From an uncultured Lachnospiraceae bacterium (GTDB lineage: Bacteria; Bacillota; Clostridia; Lachnospirales; Lachnospiraceae): a DNA stretch of 39,452 nt. A program made the position numbers and the translations under genes. The stretch is from positions 1 to 39,452 of the forward strand of contig URPH01000026.1 of NCBI GenBank assembly GCA_900549665.1. Reading direction: 5' to 3'. Shown here piece after piece: positions 1 through 8,136 of the stretch. The notes below the pieces were generated by a model. The model worked only from the letters and a program-made list of their open reading frames with translations, made no database searches and was not told the origin of the DNA. Position 1 is the stretch's first letter. Each line of letters opens with the position of its first letter.

Positions 1-1
1 C

Positions 2-131
2 CAAACATGAGAAAATAGCGATTTACGCAGTAAATCAGCGGATTTCGAATGTTTGAGAATTGTGGAAGTTGCTTTACAGCGGAGCAATTCGAGGATATCA
101 AGTTAGGGGCAAAATACTTTTTGACCCTAAC
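2..131. repeat. Cluster of three adjacent hairpins (structured intergenic element)
   Basis: Three consecutive inverted repeats fill the left edge. The first pairs CAAACAT (2-8) with ATGTTTG (49-55) and encloses GATTTAC/GTAAATC (20-26/30-36). The second pairs GAATTG (57-62) with CAATTC (85-90). The third pairs GTTAGGG (102-108) with CCCTAAC (125-131) and continues inward as CAAA/TTTG. No open frame of note crosses them. They may be the 3' end structure of a gene lying left of the window, or a dispersed intergenic repeat. The base pairing is seen directly; the role is unknown. Confidence 0.5.
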
Positions 132-278
132 ATCACAATATAGAATTAAGGTATGGAAATTGAATATAAATTTCTTTTCAATAATTAGCAGTTTATGAAT
201 TTTTTCAGAATAGTCGATGTTTTCAAGTTTTCCAAAATACAGACTTCCTGACAATCTGACATCAACTAATTGTAGTAT

Positions 279-672
279 GTTTTTTCTCACTTTTCTCGAT
301 TTTCACCCTCGTCTCCAACAGACTGCAGGGCTTTTTTCTCATTTTTCTTGTTTTTCGCCCTCGTCTCCAACAGACCTCAGGGCTGTTTTCTCAATTTCCC
401 TGATTTTCACCCTCATCATCAACAGACCACAGGGCTTTTTTCTCATTTTTCCTGATTTTCGCCCTCGTCTCCAACAGACCGCAGGGCTTTTTTCTCATTT
501 TTCTTGTTTTTTGCCCTCATCTACAACAGACCGCAGGGCTTTTTTCTCATTTTTCTTGTTTTTTGCCCTCGTCTCCAACAACCGCAGGGCTTTTTTCTCA
601 TTTTTCTTGTTTTTTGCCCTCACCCACAACAGACCGCAGGGCTTTTTTCTCATTTTTCTTGTTTTTTGCCCT
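279..672 (+). repeat. Tandem 52-bp repeat array, seven units of terminator-like hairpins
   Basis: Units begin at 306, 358, 410, 462, 514, 566 and 617 (spacing 52, one of 51) and the array ends near 669. A partial unit lies at 279-305. On the plus strand each unit reads GCCCT, about 17 nt, AGGGC, then a T-rich run of six or so, which is the form of a rho-independent terminator. In the best units an inner GTCT-ccaac-AGAC stem adds to it. The outer CCCT/AGGG arms are kept in all seven units, while the inner arms vary. The array lies between the left edge and the 3' end of lysC and points toward lysC. Because 52 is not a multiple of three, the long open frames here are repeat artefacts. Confidence 0.85.
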
Positions 673-806
673 CGGCACGTAACAGATATCCAACCTTATT
701 CAAGATATTCTCCGATTCCCGACCATCCCGACCATATAACCGGCAACAAAAAAGCGAAAAACAAACGCTCCATCATCCTCGCGCGTTTATTTTCCGCTTA
801 TTTCTC

Positions 807-890
807 ATCATTCCAGAATATCTCCCATCATTCCAGAATGTCTCATCACTCCAGAATATCTCCCATCATTCCGAAATATCTCTCAACTTT
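807..890. repeat. Degenerate ~20-bp tandem repeat
   Basis: About four copies of a unit resembling TTCCAGAATATCTCCCATCA run head to tail (811-830, 831-849, 850-869, 870-888) with scattered substitutions and one-base length changes. They sit just beyond the lysC stop codon. No protein or regulatory role is evident. Confidence 0.6.
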
Positions 891-914
891 CCAGCTTATC
901 CTGGCTGTCAGATC

Positions 915-2240
915 CTATTTATTATCCGCAGTATCCACAAAAATACTGTAAATCTGTCTGATTGCTGTTTCAAAGTCAGCTTCCTTAACTCCGATAATAA
1001 TATTGAGCTCTGAAGAACCCTGGTCAATCATCTTAACATTGATATTGGAATGAGCCAATGTTGCAAAAATTCGGCTTGCAGTTCCTTTTGCAGCTTTCAT
1101 GCCACGGCCTACAACAGCGATTAAAGCAAGATCTGATTCCATCTCAATCGAATCGGGTTCTGCCAGCTTATGGATACCGGCAAGTACTCTCTGCTCTTTT
1201 TCCATAAACTCAGACTGATGGACGATAATGGTCATGGTATCAATTCCGGAAGGCATATGTTCGAAAGAAATGCCGTTTTCCTCAAATACCTGCAGGACTT
1301 TTCTTCCAAATCCGATCTCACTGTTCATCATATCCTTTTCAATATTGATAGCACAGAATCCTTTTTTACCTGCAAGACCGGTGATGACATACGGCGGTTT
1401 GTGGCAGGTACTTTCCACAATCCATGTTCCGGGATCCTTAGGTGCATTGGTATTTTTGATATTGATCGGAATACCGGCCTTGCGGACCGGGAAGATTGCA
1501 TCCTCATGCAGTACACTTGCACCCATATAGGATAACTCTCTTAATTCACGATAGGTAATTGTACTGATCGGCTTCGGATTGTCAACAATACGGGGATCTG
1601 CGATCAGACAGCCGGAAACATCCGTCCAGTTTTCATAGATGTCCGCTTTCACGGCTTTTGCAACAATGGAACCTGTAATATCAGAACCACCTCTTGAAAA
1701 AGTCTTTATCGTACCGTCTTCCTTTGCTCCGAAAAATCCGGGGATAACAGCTCTTTCTACATCTTTCAGGCGGGCAGATAAAACTTCATCTGTCTTGGCA
1801 GCCATAAAATCTCCATGCTCATCAAAGAAAATAACCTCTGCCGGATTAATAAATTCATAGCCAAGGTAATTTGCCATGATGATACCGTTTAAATATTCTC
1901 CACGGCTGGCTGCATAATCACTGCCGGCCTTATTTTTAAACTGTTTTGTAATCTCATCAAATTCCTTATCCAGTGATAAGTTCAGGCACAGTCCGTCGAT
2001 AATTTCCTGATAACGGTTTTTGATCTGCGCAAGTGCTTTCGTGAAATCATTGCCGGCCTCTGCATAAGCATAGGTTGCATACAGCATATCCGTAACTTTT
2101 GTATCTTTGGAATTTCTTTTGCCCGGGGCAGAAGGAACCACAAACTTGCGGTCTGCATCAGCATGGATAATATCTCCTACCTTTTTAAACTGCTCGGCAC
2201 TTGCCAAAGAACTTCCACCAAATTTCACTACTTTTTTCAT
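915..2240 (-). CDS. lysC: Aspartate kinase
   Basis: Aspartokinase, the cytosolic enzyme that phosphorylates aspartate at the start of the lysine, threonine and methionine branch. The 441-residue protein begins with the hallmark KFGGSS motif (residues 6-11), and the kinase core includes the FSRGGSD segment near residue 182. The last ~150 residues look like paired ACT regulatory domains, as usual for single-function aspartokinases under amino acid feedback. The start is supported by GAGGAGAG about 8 nt upstream. It lies 25 bp behind hom on the same strand and is the last gene of pheB-hom-lysC. Which amino acid inhibits it cannot be read from sequence alone. The downstream side runs into the repeat region, and no clear minus-strand terminator was seen. 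Confidence 0.95.
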   Translation of the reverse strand: MKKVVKFGGSSLASAEQFKKVGDIIHADADRKFVVPSAPGKRNSKDTKVTDMLYATYAYAEAGNDFTKALAQIKNRYQEIIDGLCLNLSLDKEFDEITKQFKNKAGSDYAASRGEYLNGIIMANYLGYEFINPAEVIFFDEHGDFMAAKTDEVLSARLKDVERAVIPGFFGAKEDGTIKTFSRGGSDITGSIVAKAVKADIYENWTDVSGCLIADPRIVDNPKPISTITYRELRELSYMGASVLHEDAIFPVRKAGIPINIKNTNAPKDPGTWIVESTCHKPPYVITGLAGKKGFCAINIEKDMMNSEIGFGRKVLQVFEENGISFEHMPSGIDTMTIIVHQSEFMEKEQRVLAGIHKLAEPDSIEMESDLALIAVVGRGMKAAKGTASRIFATLAHSNINVKMIDQGSSELNIIIGVKEADFETAIRQIYSIFVDTADNK

Positions 2241-2265
2241 GTTTCTCTCTCCTCATAAAATGTGA

Positions 2266-3468
2266 TCAATTATCCATCCGGATCATGCTGACAACATCAA
2301 AAGCTGATGCAAGATCTTTATATACACGTTCGGTCATAACCTCTGTTACAAATGCTACTTCATTTTCTTTGACAGCCTCAAGTAACTGTACTTTACCGAA
2401 TGCTGCCTTTACTGCTTCTTCGTTGGTATTTGCCATACGGACAAAGAAACGTCTCTTAGCATCTGAAATATCAGAAAGTTCAAGTTTTTCAGGCTTCCAG
2501 GTGCAGGCAACCGTCCTGCCGGGATTTAATGCACATTCAACAACATCGGAAACAACCGCGCTTGCAGTCGGCAGCTTGCCGGCTCCGGCTCCGTAAAACA
2601 TGCTGTCACCCAGTGTATTACCTGTGACTAACACTGCATTCATAACATCATTTACATTGTATAACGGGCTTTCCTTTGTCAAAACAAACGGTGCAACCAT
2701 TGCAAAATACTTACCACCTTCGTACCGGCTCATGCCAAGCAGCTTGATCGTTGCCCCAAGCTGTTTCATATATTTAAAATCATCAATGGAAATCTTGGTA
2801 ACGCCCTCTGTCGGAACATCCTTATAATATACTGTATTTCCAAATGCAACGGAGGATAAAATAGCAATCTTACGCTGTACATCATGACCTTCAATATCAG
2901 CCTCCGGATTAGCCTCTGCATACCCAAGCGCCTGTGCATCCTTTAATACTGCGTCAAAGTCAGCACCCTCTAACTCCATCTTGGTCAAAATGTAATTGGT
3001 GGTTCCGTTGATAATTCCCTTTAAAGCAACAATCTGTTCCTGCAGCAGGCAGGTCTGTAAAGGACGAATGATCGGAATACCACCGCCGCAGCTTGCTTCA
3101 AACAGATAATTACAGTGATTTTCCTCTGCAAGCTTTAAAAGCTCCGGGCCATATTCCGCAACAAGAGCCTTGTTGGAGGTACATACACTCTTTCCTTTGG
3201 ATAATGCAGTCTTGGTAAACTGATATGCAGCACCGGTACCACCCATCGCCTCGCATACAATATCAACCTCCGGATCGTCCATGATTACCTGCACATCATG
3301 CACCAGTAATTCTTCATAAGGATCTCCGGGAAACTCTCTCAGATCGAGGATATATTTTACATCAACCTCTGTACCAACTCTCTTTTCAATTAGTTCCCGG
3401 TTGGTCTTGATGACCTCAACAATACCGCTTCCTACTGTACCGTATCCTAACACTGCTACTTTTGCCAT
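2266..3468 (-). CDS. hom: Homoserine dehydrogenase
   Basis: NAD(P)H-dependent reduction of aspartate semialdehyde to homoserine, committing carbon to threonine and methionine. The protein has 400 residues. An N-terminal Rossmann fold is marked by GYGTVGSG (residues 8-15), followed by the SNKALVAEYG and EASCGGGIPI segments and the conserved GIINGTTNYI loop of the catalytic domain. The ~90 C-terminal residues have the position and length of a regulatory ACT domain. AGGAGT at 3475-3480 overlaps the stop codon of the upstream pheB-like gene, so translation of the two is probably linked. The neighbours lysC and pheB fit one aspartate-family operon. Confidence 0.95.
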   Translation of the reverse strand: MAKVAVLGYGTVGSGIVEVIKTNRELIEKRVGTEVDVKYILDLREFPGDPYEELLVHDVQVIMDDPEVDIVCEAMGGTGAAYQFTKTALSKGKSVCTSNKALVAEYGPELLKLAEENHCNYLFEASCGGGIPIIRPLQTCLLQEQIVALKGIINGTTNYILTKMELEGADFDAVLKDAQALGYAEANPEADIEGHDVQRKIAILSSVAFGNTVYYKDVPTEGVTKISIDDFKYMKQLGATIKLLGMSRYEGGKYFAMVAPFVLTKESPLYNVNDVMNAVLVTGNTLGDSMFYGAGAGKLPTASAVVSDVVECALNPGRTVACTWKPEKLELSDISDAKRRFFVRMANTNEEAVKAAFGKVQLLEAVKENEVAFVTEVMTERVYKDLASAFDVVSMIRMDN

Positions 3469-3472
3469 TTTT

Positions 3473-3916
3473 TTACTCCTTAGCTATCATTTTGACGTAA
3501 TGCACACCTTTTTGCGTTTCCATCTGCTCGATGACCTCTGAAAGCTTCTCGGTATTTTGTAACATCGTAATACTGATCGAAACCGAGGCCACACCATTGA
3601 TCGGAATACTCTGATGAATCGTCAGAATATTGGCTCCGTACCCGGCTACCACCTTTAACAGATCCGATAACAGTCCCGGCTCATCGTCCATCTGCACGGT
3701 CAGGGTAAATGTCGTACCCTCCGAGCTTTCATGAAACGGAAAAATGTCATCCTTGTATTTATAAAAAGAACTACGGCTAATCCCAACCATTTCTGTTGCA
3801 TCCTGCACCGATTCTGCCTTGCCTGTCTCCAATAGTCTCTTGGCACCGGCAACCTTTAAAAGAACCTCCGGCAGAGCCTTGGGTCTTACCACAAAATATT
3901 TGGGTGTTTCAGTCAT
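3473..3916 (-). CDS. pheB: PheB-like ACT domain protein (UPF0735)
   Basis: A 147-residue protein with a helix-turn-helix-like N-terminal half (SVQDATEMVGISRSSFYKYK split around residues 36-55) and a C-terminal ACT domain (about 70-140, DEPGLLSDLLKVVAGYGANI region). The size equals that of the Bacillus PheB/UPF0735 family. Proteins of this kind are commonly found beside hom and presumably sense an amino acid; the exact role is not established. The open frame extends 12 codons further upstream, but AGGAGG lies 8 nt before the ATG at 3914-3916 and decides this start. First gene of the operon. The function assignment is family-based. Confidence 0.85.
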   Translation of the reverse strand: MTETPKYFVVRPKALPEVLLKVAGAKRLLETGKAESVQDATEMVGISRSSFYKYKDDIFPFHESSEGTTFTLTVQMDDEPGLLSDLLKVVAGYGANILTIHQSIPINGVASVSISITMLQNTEKLSEVIEQMETQKGVHYVKMIAKE

Positions 3917-4008
3917 AAAAAACGCCTCCTGTAAATATCCAATCTTCCACATACGGACATTTGCGCGTTTGTCTTTCTACAGTGGACAAGTGTGCGCCAC
4001 CGAAAGAT

Positions 4009-4037
4009 ATTCTAGCACATGATACAAATACAGGCAA
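4009..4037 (-). promoter_or_regulatory. Promoter of the pheB-hom-lysC operon
   Basis: On the minus strand TTGCCT (4032-4037) and TAGAAT (4009-4014) are separated by exactly 17 bp, a good vegetative sigma factor match. Initiation would fall near 4002, giving a leader of about 85 nt before the pheB-like start. No riboswitch fold was recognised in that leader. Confidence 0.6.
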
Positions 4038-4074
4038 GCGTTTTTGTCGATTTTTATACAAATTCAAGCAGAAA

Positions 4075-4815
4075 CTACTGTAAGGCACCGCTAACAATCC
4101 CTTTTGTCAGATACAATGCCAGGGTTTTCTGATAGTTTTCGTCATAAAGCAGTTTTTTATCCTCCGGATTGGAAAGATATCCGGTTTCAACCAAAACTGC
4201 CGGCATCTTCGTTTCTCTCAGCACATGAAAATTATCTGTCTTCAGACCGCGGACCGAGATCTTTCCGCTGTCCTCTGCGGCAGAAAGAATGGCCTGTGCA
4301 TAGGCACGCCCCGGTTCGCTGCCATCCCAGTAATAACATTCCAGCCCGCGAACAGAGGAATCTCCTTCGCAGAAATTGCAATGAACACTGATATAATAAG
4401 AGGCTTCTTCATGAGCATTGGCAAATGCCGATCTCTCATCAAGCAAAACGGTTTCATCCCCATTTCTGGTAAGAAGCACCTCTACGCCACAGTATGTAAG
4501 CATTTTTTCCATATTCTGTACAATATCCCAGTTGATATCCTTTTCCCAGTAGGTTTCATCACCGGTGCCGACATCATTGCCACCATGCCCCGCATCCAGA
4601 ATGACCGTAAGCTGTCTATCCTTCATACTGTCCTTTAAATCCTGCAAAATCTGCATTTCCGCATCGGACGTGACCATGGTCTGGCGCACCTTCGGATGAC
4701 GTACTAAATGGAGCATCCCGACAATTCCGCCCAATACTAAGAGAAAAACAGTGAGTACAAGTGCAAGTAATATTATTTTCTGCTTTTGTTCTTTACGAAT
4801 ATGGTTGTTCTTCAT
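4075..4815 (-). CDS. Membrane-anchored N-acetylmuramoyl-L-alanine amidase (Amidase_3)
   Basis: Zinc amidase that cleaves the lactyl-peptide bond between MurNAc and the stem peptide in peptidoglycan. The 246-residue protein has a basic N-terminus and one hydrophobic segment (about 13-36), an uncleaved anchor placing the enzyme outside. The catalytic domain starts near residue 69: DAGHGG gives zinc ligand His77, Glu91 follows, SVHCN gives His145, and VETGYLSN gives the catalytic Glu210. It lacks SH3 or LysM binding repeats, so it is a minimal form. It is flanked by the lysC operon and glyA on the same strand but looks like a separate unit. CwlD-like spore amidases share this architecture, so a cortex role is possible but unproven. 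Confidence 0.85.
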   Translation of the reverse strand: MKNNHIRKEQKQKIILLALVLTVFLLVLGGIVGMLHLVRHPKVRQTMVTSDAEMQILQDLKDSMKDRQLTVILDAGHGGNDVGTGDETYWEKDINWDIVQNMEKMLTYCGVEVLLTRNGDETVLLDERSAFANAHEEASYYISVHCNFCEGDSSVRGLECYYWDGSEPGRAYAQAILSAAEDSGKISVRGLKTDNFHVLRETKMPAVLVETGYLSNPEDKKLLYDENYQKTLALYLTKGIVSGALQ

Positions 4816-4945
4816 CTGTTGTCTGTCTCCATTATCTTAATTTTTCCCAATAACCCATCCGGTCATAAACCGGAGCACGATACTTCTGTTTTTCATTCGC
4901 AGCTTCTTTAACCTGAAATTCTTTATCCTAACTCTATTTTCCACG

Positions 4946-4981
4946 AAAAAAAGAGACTGTCAATTTATATGACAGTCTCTT
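4946..4981 (-). terminator. Rho-independent terminator of glyA
   Basis: A perfect 12-bp stem pairs AAGAGACTGTCA (4951-4962) with TGACAGTCTCTT (4970-4981) around a 7-nt loop. Read on the minus strand, the stem ends in a run of Ts, 35 bp after the glyA stop codon. Confidence 0.9.
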
Positions 4982-5015
4982 AAATAAATCTTAATTGTTT
5001 TTTGAAAACTACAGA

Positions 5016-6254
5016 TTAGATCAACGGATATTTGTCTGTCAGCTTCTGTACAATCGCTCTTGCTTCAGAAACCTTTTCTTCCCCGCCTTTGACAACGAGT
5101 GCGATAGCCTCTGCGATCTGATCCATATCTTCGGTATTCATGCCACGTGATGTAACAGCCGGTGTTCCTAAACGGATACCGCTTGTGACAAAAGGAGATT
5201 TGGGATCGTTGGGAATGGTGTTTTTGTTGGCTGTGATATGAGCATCATCAAGCAGCTTTTCAACAGCCTTTCCTGTCAGGTCAAAGGGTGTCAGATCCAT
5301 CAGCATCAGATGATTGTCCGTTCCACCGGAAACAATCTTGATTCCTCTGTCCATTAAGCCTTTGCACAAAGCCTGTGCGTTGTCGATAATTCCCTGCTGG
5401 TAAACCTTGAAGTCATCACTTAAAGCTTCTTTGAAGCAGACTGCTTTTGCAGCGATCACATGCATCAAGGGACCACCCTGGATACCGGGGAATACAGCTT
5501 TGTTGAAATTGTATTTTTTGGCATTTTCTTCACTGGATAAGATCATACCGCCACGAGGTCCACGTAAGGTCTTGTGTGTGGTTGTGGTAGTAACATCTGC
5601 ATAAGGGATCGGTGAGGGATGAAGGCCTGCTGCCACAAGGCCGGCAATATGAGCCATATCGACCATAAGAACAGCTCCCACTTCATCTGCGATCTCACGG
5701 AATTTTTTGAAATCAATGGTACGCGCATATGCGGAAGCACCTGCGATGATCATCTTGGGCTTGCACTCAAGCGCGATTTCTCTTAATTTATCATAATCAA
5801 TGAATCCTTCATCATTAACTCCGTAAGGAACGATATTGAAATATGCACCTGAAATATTGGCCGGTGAACCATGTGTCAGATGTCCGCCGTGATCCAGATT
5901 CATTCCCATGATGGTATCGCCGGGTTTGCAGATGGCAAACTGAACGGCAAGATTAGCCTGTGCACCGGAATGAGGCTGTACATTGACATACTCACATCCA
6001 AACAATTGTTTTGCTCTCTCAATTGCCAGATTTTCAACCACATCCACGCACTGACATCCACCATAGTATCTCTTTCCCGGATATCCTTCTGCATATTTGT
6101 TGGTAAGCGGACTTCCCATTGCTGCCATAACTGCCTTGCTTACCCAGTTCTCAGAAGCGATCAGCTCAATATGACTGTTTTGTCTCTGCTGTTCATCTAC
6201 AATTGCCTCTGCGATTTCGGGGTCAACGTTTCTTACTTCGTCTAAAGAATACAT
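5016..6254 (-). CDS. glyA: Serine hydroxymethyltransferase
   Basis: PLP enzyme interconverting serine plus tetrahydrofolate with glycine plus 5,10-methylene-THF, the main source of one-carbon units. It has 412 residues, the usual bacterial length. The cofactor lysine is Lys228 in TTTTTHKTLRGPRGG. VDMAHIAGLVA supplies the PLP-contacting Asp199 and His202, and HSGAQAN (95-101) and DHGGHLTHG (121-129) are family hallmarks. AGGAGG lies 7 nt before the ATG. It is a single-gene unit with its own terminator, divergent from the lipid kinase gene, and no truncation is seen. Confidence 0.97.
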   Translation of the reverse strand: MYSLDEVRNVDPEIAEAIVDEQQRQNSHIELIASENWVSKAVMAAMGSPLTNKYAEGYPGKRYYGGCQCVDVVENLAIERAKQLFGCEYVNVQPHSGAQANLAVQFAICKPGDTIMGMNLDHGGHLTHGSPANISGAYFNIVPYGVNDEGFIDYDKLREIALECKPKMIIAGASAYARTIDFKKFREIADEVGAVLMVDMAHIAGLVAAGLHPSPIPYADVTTTTTHKTLRGPRGGMILSSEENAKKYNFNKAVFPGIQGGPLMHVIAAKAVCFKEALSDDFKVYQQGIIDNAQALCKGLMDRGIKIVSGGTDNHLMLMDLTPFDLTGKAVEKLLDDAHITANKNTIPNDPKSPFVTSGIRLGTPAVTSRGMNTEDMDQIAEAIALVVKGGEEKVSEARAIVQKLTDKYPLI

Positions 6255-6452
6255 GTTACATCCTCCTGTCTTTTCACTATTGGGTCAATTCCCTGTTGTA
6301 TATATATTATAATGGTCTATTTCCGGTTTTTTTTCAAGTATTTTCTGTTTTTCCCGTCAAAAGGTCCTGTTTATACAAAACCGGTGCGATTTTTCCGTTG
6401 ATATGCTATAGTTGTAAATAAAGAATTTTTACCTTACCGCAAAGGAGTTTTT

Positions 6453-7391
6453 ATGTTATACATCATTGTAAATCCGGCGTCCAAGTCCGGACTCGGAAAA
6501 ACACGATTTACATTATTGAAAGAAAAGCTGAATGAAAATTTTATCGTATATGAAGCTTTTTTAACCGACAAAAAGCACGGCGCAGTCAGATGCACCAGAC
6601 AGATTATGGAAAGAATTGATAAAGACGGGGCCTCTGATCCGGTCATTGCCGTCCTTGGCGGTGACGGCACCATGAATGAGGTCATGACTACGCTAAATGA
6701 CCGTAACGATATCGCAATCGCCTATCTGCCAACCGGTTCGAGCAACGATCTGGCAAGAGCTTTACATATATCTGCAGATCCCGATGAATTTATACAGCGC
6801 TACCAGCGCGGACAGACCCGCAATGTAGACCTCGGACAGCTGGAAATACCGGGAAGTGTTCCGAGAAGCAAAAGAAATTTCTGCGTCAGCTGCGGCATCG
6901 GTCTGGATGCTGCCGTATGCAAGGAAACCAACTCCTCGCCGGTCAAGGATCTTTTAAACAAGCTCCACCTTGGCAAGCTTTCTTATGTAGTCATCGCCAT
7001 CAAGCAGATCCTGACTGCCAGACAGACCTCCTGTGACATCACACTTGCCGACCGGACTACACACCACTTTGATCGTGTGCTTTTTGTGGTGACCATGATA
7101 CATCCTTATGAAGGCGGCGGTGTCAAAATGACCCCTATGGCAGACAGCTGTGACGGCCGGTTTGATATCATGGTTGTTGCCAATCTGCATCCCTTCCGGG
7201 CGTTTTACCTCTTACCTTTGGCATTTTTGGGTAAACACACCAATTCACGCTTTATACATTTCCTGCGTTCAGAATCTCTTACCATCCATACCGATGATAA
7301 GCTCATTGTACACGCTGACGGGGAATACGCCGGTGAGCTTCAGACACTATCGCTGACCTGCATCCATGGCGGAGTCAGATTCATTATTTAA
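6453..7391 (+). CDS. Diacylglycerol kinase family lipid kinase
   Basis: ATP-dependent lipid kinase of the DagK/YegS/LCB5 superfamily that phosphorylates diacylglycerol or a related lipid at the membrane. The 312-residue protein begins IIVNPASKSG, has the nucleotide-binding GGDGTMNEV motif (69-77) and LPTGSSNDLARAL (about 92-104), and ends with the beta-rich C-terminal domain, where DGEYAGE is recognisable. AAAGGAG lies 6 nt before the ATG. It is the only plus-strand gene in this region and is divergent from glyA. Its 3' end overlaps the convergent HD-domain gene by 45 bp. Substrate specificity is not visible from sequence, so DgkB-type housekeeping function is only one option. Confidence 0.88.
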   Translation: MLYIIVNPASKSGLGKTRFTLLKEKLNENFIVYEAFLTDKKHGAVRCTRQIMERIDKDGASDPVIAVLGGDGTMNEVMTTLNDRNDIAIAYLPTGSSNDLARALHISADPDEFIQRYQRGQTRNVDLGQLEIPGSVPRSKRNFCVSCGIGLDAAVCKETNSSPVKDLLNKLHLGKLSYVVIAIKQILTARQTSCDITLADRTTHHFDRVLFVVTMIHPYEGGGVKMTPMADSCDGRFDIMVVANLHPFRAFYLLPLAFLGKHTNSRFIHFLRSESLTIHTDDKLIVHADGEYAGELQTLSLTCIHGGVRFII

Positions 7392-8003
7392 AAAACGCTT
7401 TAGTGTCCTGAGAATGCTTTCGATCTGATACTGTGCAAGAAATGCCGCATCAGAATATTCCGGATAATCAGACAGGATTTTTTCTATCAAAGGATAAACA
7501 TAGGTCTGCGTCTCCTCGATATAGCGGCAAAGCCGTGCTATGGGAAACGTCTCTCCCATAGTACTGACATTATTGCAGCGGTCCAGCACCTTCAGGATGG
7601 AAGCCTTTTTGTGTCCGGCTATTTTTTGATAATAAGCAGCTTTGGCTTCCGTCTCCGAGACACCCTCTTTTTCAAAAAAGCTGACAAGCTCCACGATCTT
7701 TTTTACCTCATCACTAACCGGAAGCTCTTCTTTTTTTACATCACAATCCTCTAAAACATCATGCAACAGGATTGCAGCCACCAGCTCATCGTCTAAAAGT
7801 CCCAAAGCAACAGCCTGTCTGGCAATCATCATGGGATGGATGATATAAGGCTTTTTGTCGTTTCCATAGCGAAATTGCCCCTTATGCAATTCCTTCATAA
7901 GGGGCAATGCCATCATGGTCTGTTTCAGATTATGTTGTTTTGCAATACCTTCTATATATGCATACAATGCTTCTACATCATACAGATCTACTCTTTTGTC
8001 CAT
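7347..8003 (-). CDS. SpoT-like HD domain hydrolase
   Basis: A 218-residue stand-alone HD protein resembling the hydrolase domain of RelA/SpoT enzymes. The order of motifs is that of SpoT: HKGQFRYG (from His40), PYIIHP (His56), LLHDVLED (His81-Asp82) and LDRCNN (Asp141), which are the expected metal ligands. There is no synthetase or TGS domain, so it could be a small alarmone hydrolase or another phosphohydrolase; the activity is inferred. It has a perfect 13-bp inverted repeat inside codons ~33-44. Its last 15 codons lie antisense to the end of the lipid kinase gene. The start at 8003 gives the expected N-terminus. Confidence 0.75.
   Translation of the reverse strand: MDKRVDLYDVEALYAYIEGIAKQHNLKQTMMALPLMKELHKGQFRYGNDKKPYIIHPMMIARQAVALGLLDDELVAAILLHDVLEDCDVKKEELPVSDEVKKIVELVSFFEKEGVSETEAKAAYYQKIAGHKKASILKVLDRCNNVSTMGETFPIARLCRYIEETQTYVYPLIEKILSDYPEYSDAAFLAQYQIESILRTLKRFLNNESDSAMDAGQR
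7874..7908. repeat. Perfect 13-bp inverted repeat inside the HD gene
   Basis: ATTGCCCCTTATG (7874-7886) and CATAAGGGGCAAT (7896-7908) are perfect complements around a 9-nt loop. The hairpin lies about 100 nt into the coding sequence, over the codons for the conserved HKGQ motif. There is no T-tract after it on the minus strand. Confidence 0.85.
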
Positions 8004-8136
8004 GTGCTTTCTCCCATCATCCGGCTGTCAGAACCTGTCAAAAATCACCGCCGGTCTGCTGTCAGCGGATTGAACTACGGTCTATACACCGAGTATAACA
8101 TGGACTTCGTTTATATTCATTATGTTTTTTCCGGTT

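Noticed and set aside
279..672. CRISPR array
   Set aside because: The repeats are directly adjacent without unique spacers, vary internally and have no cas genes nearby.
217..1013. Two long overlapping plus-strand open frames with repeating FFLIFL-type peptides
   Set aside because: They read through the 52-bp non-coding repeat, whose period is not a multiple of three and which is T-rich, and they run antisense into lysC; no ribosome binding site.
6306..6337. glyA promoter TTGAAA...TATAAT on the minus strand
   Set aside because: The spacer is 20 bp, too long for a confident promoter; the TATAAT alone is not enough.
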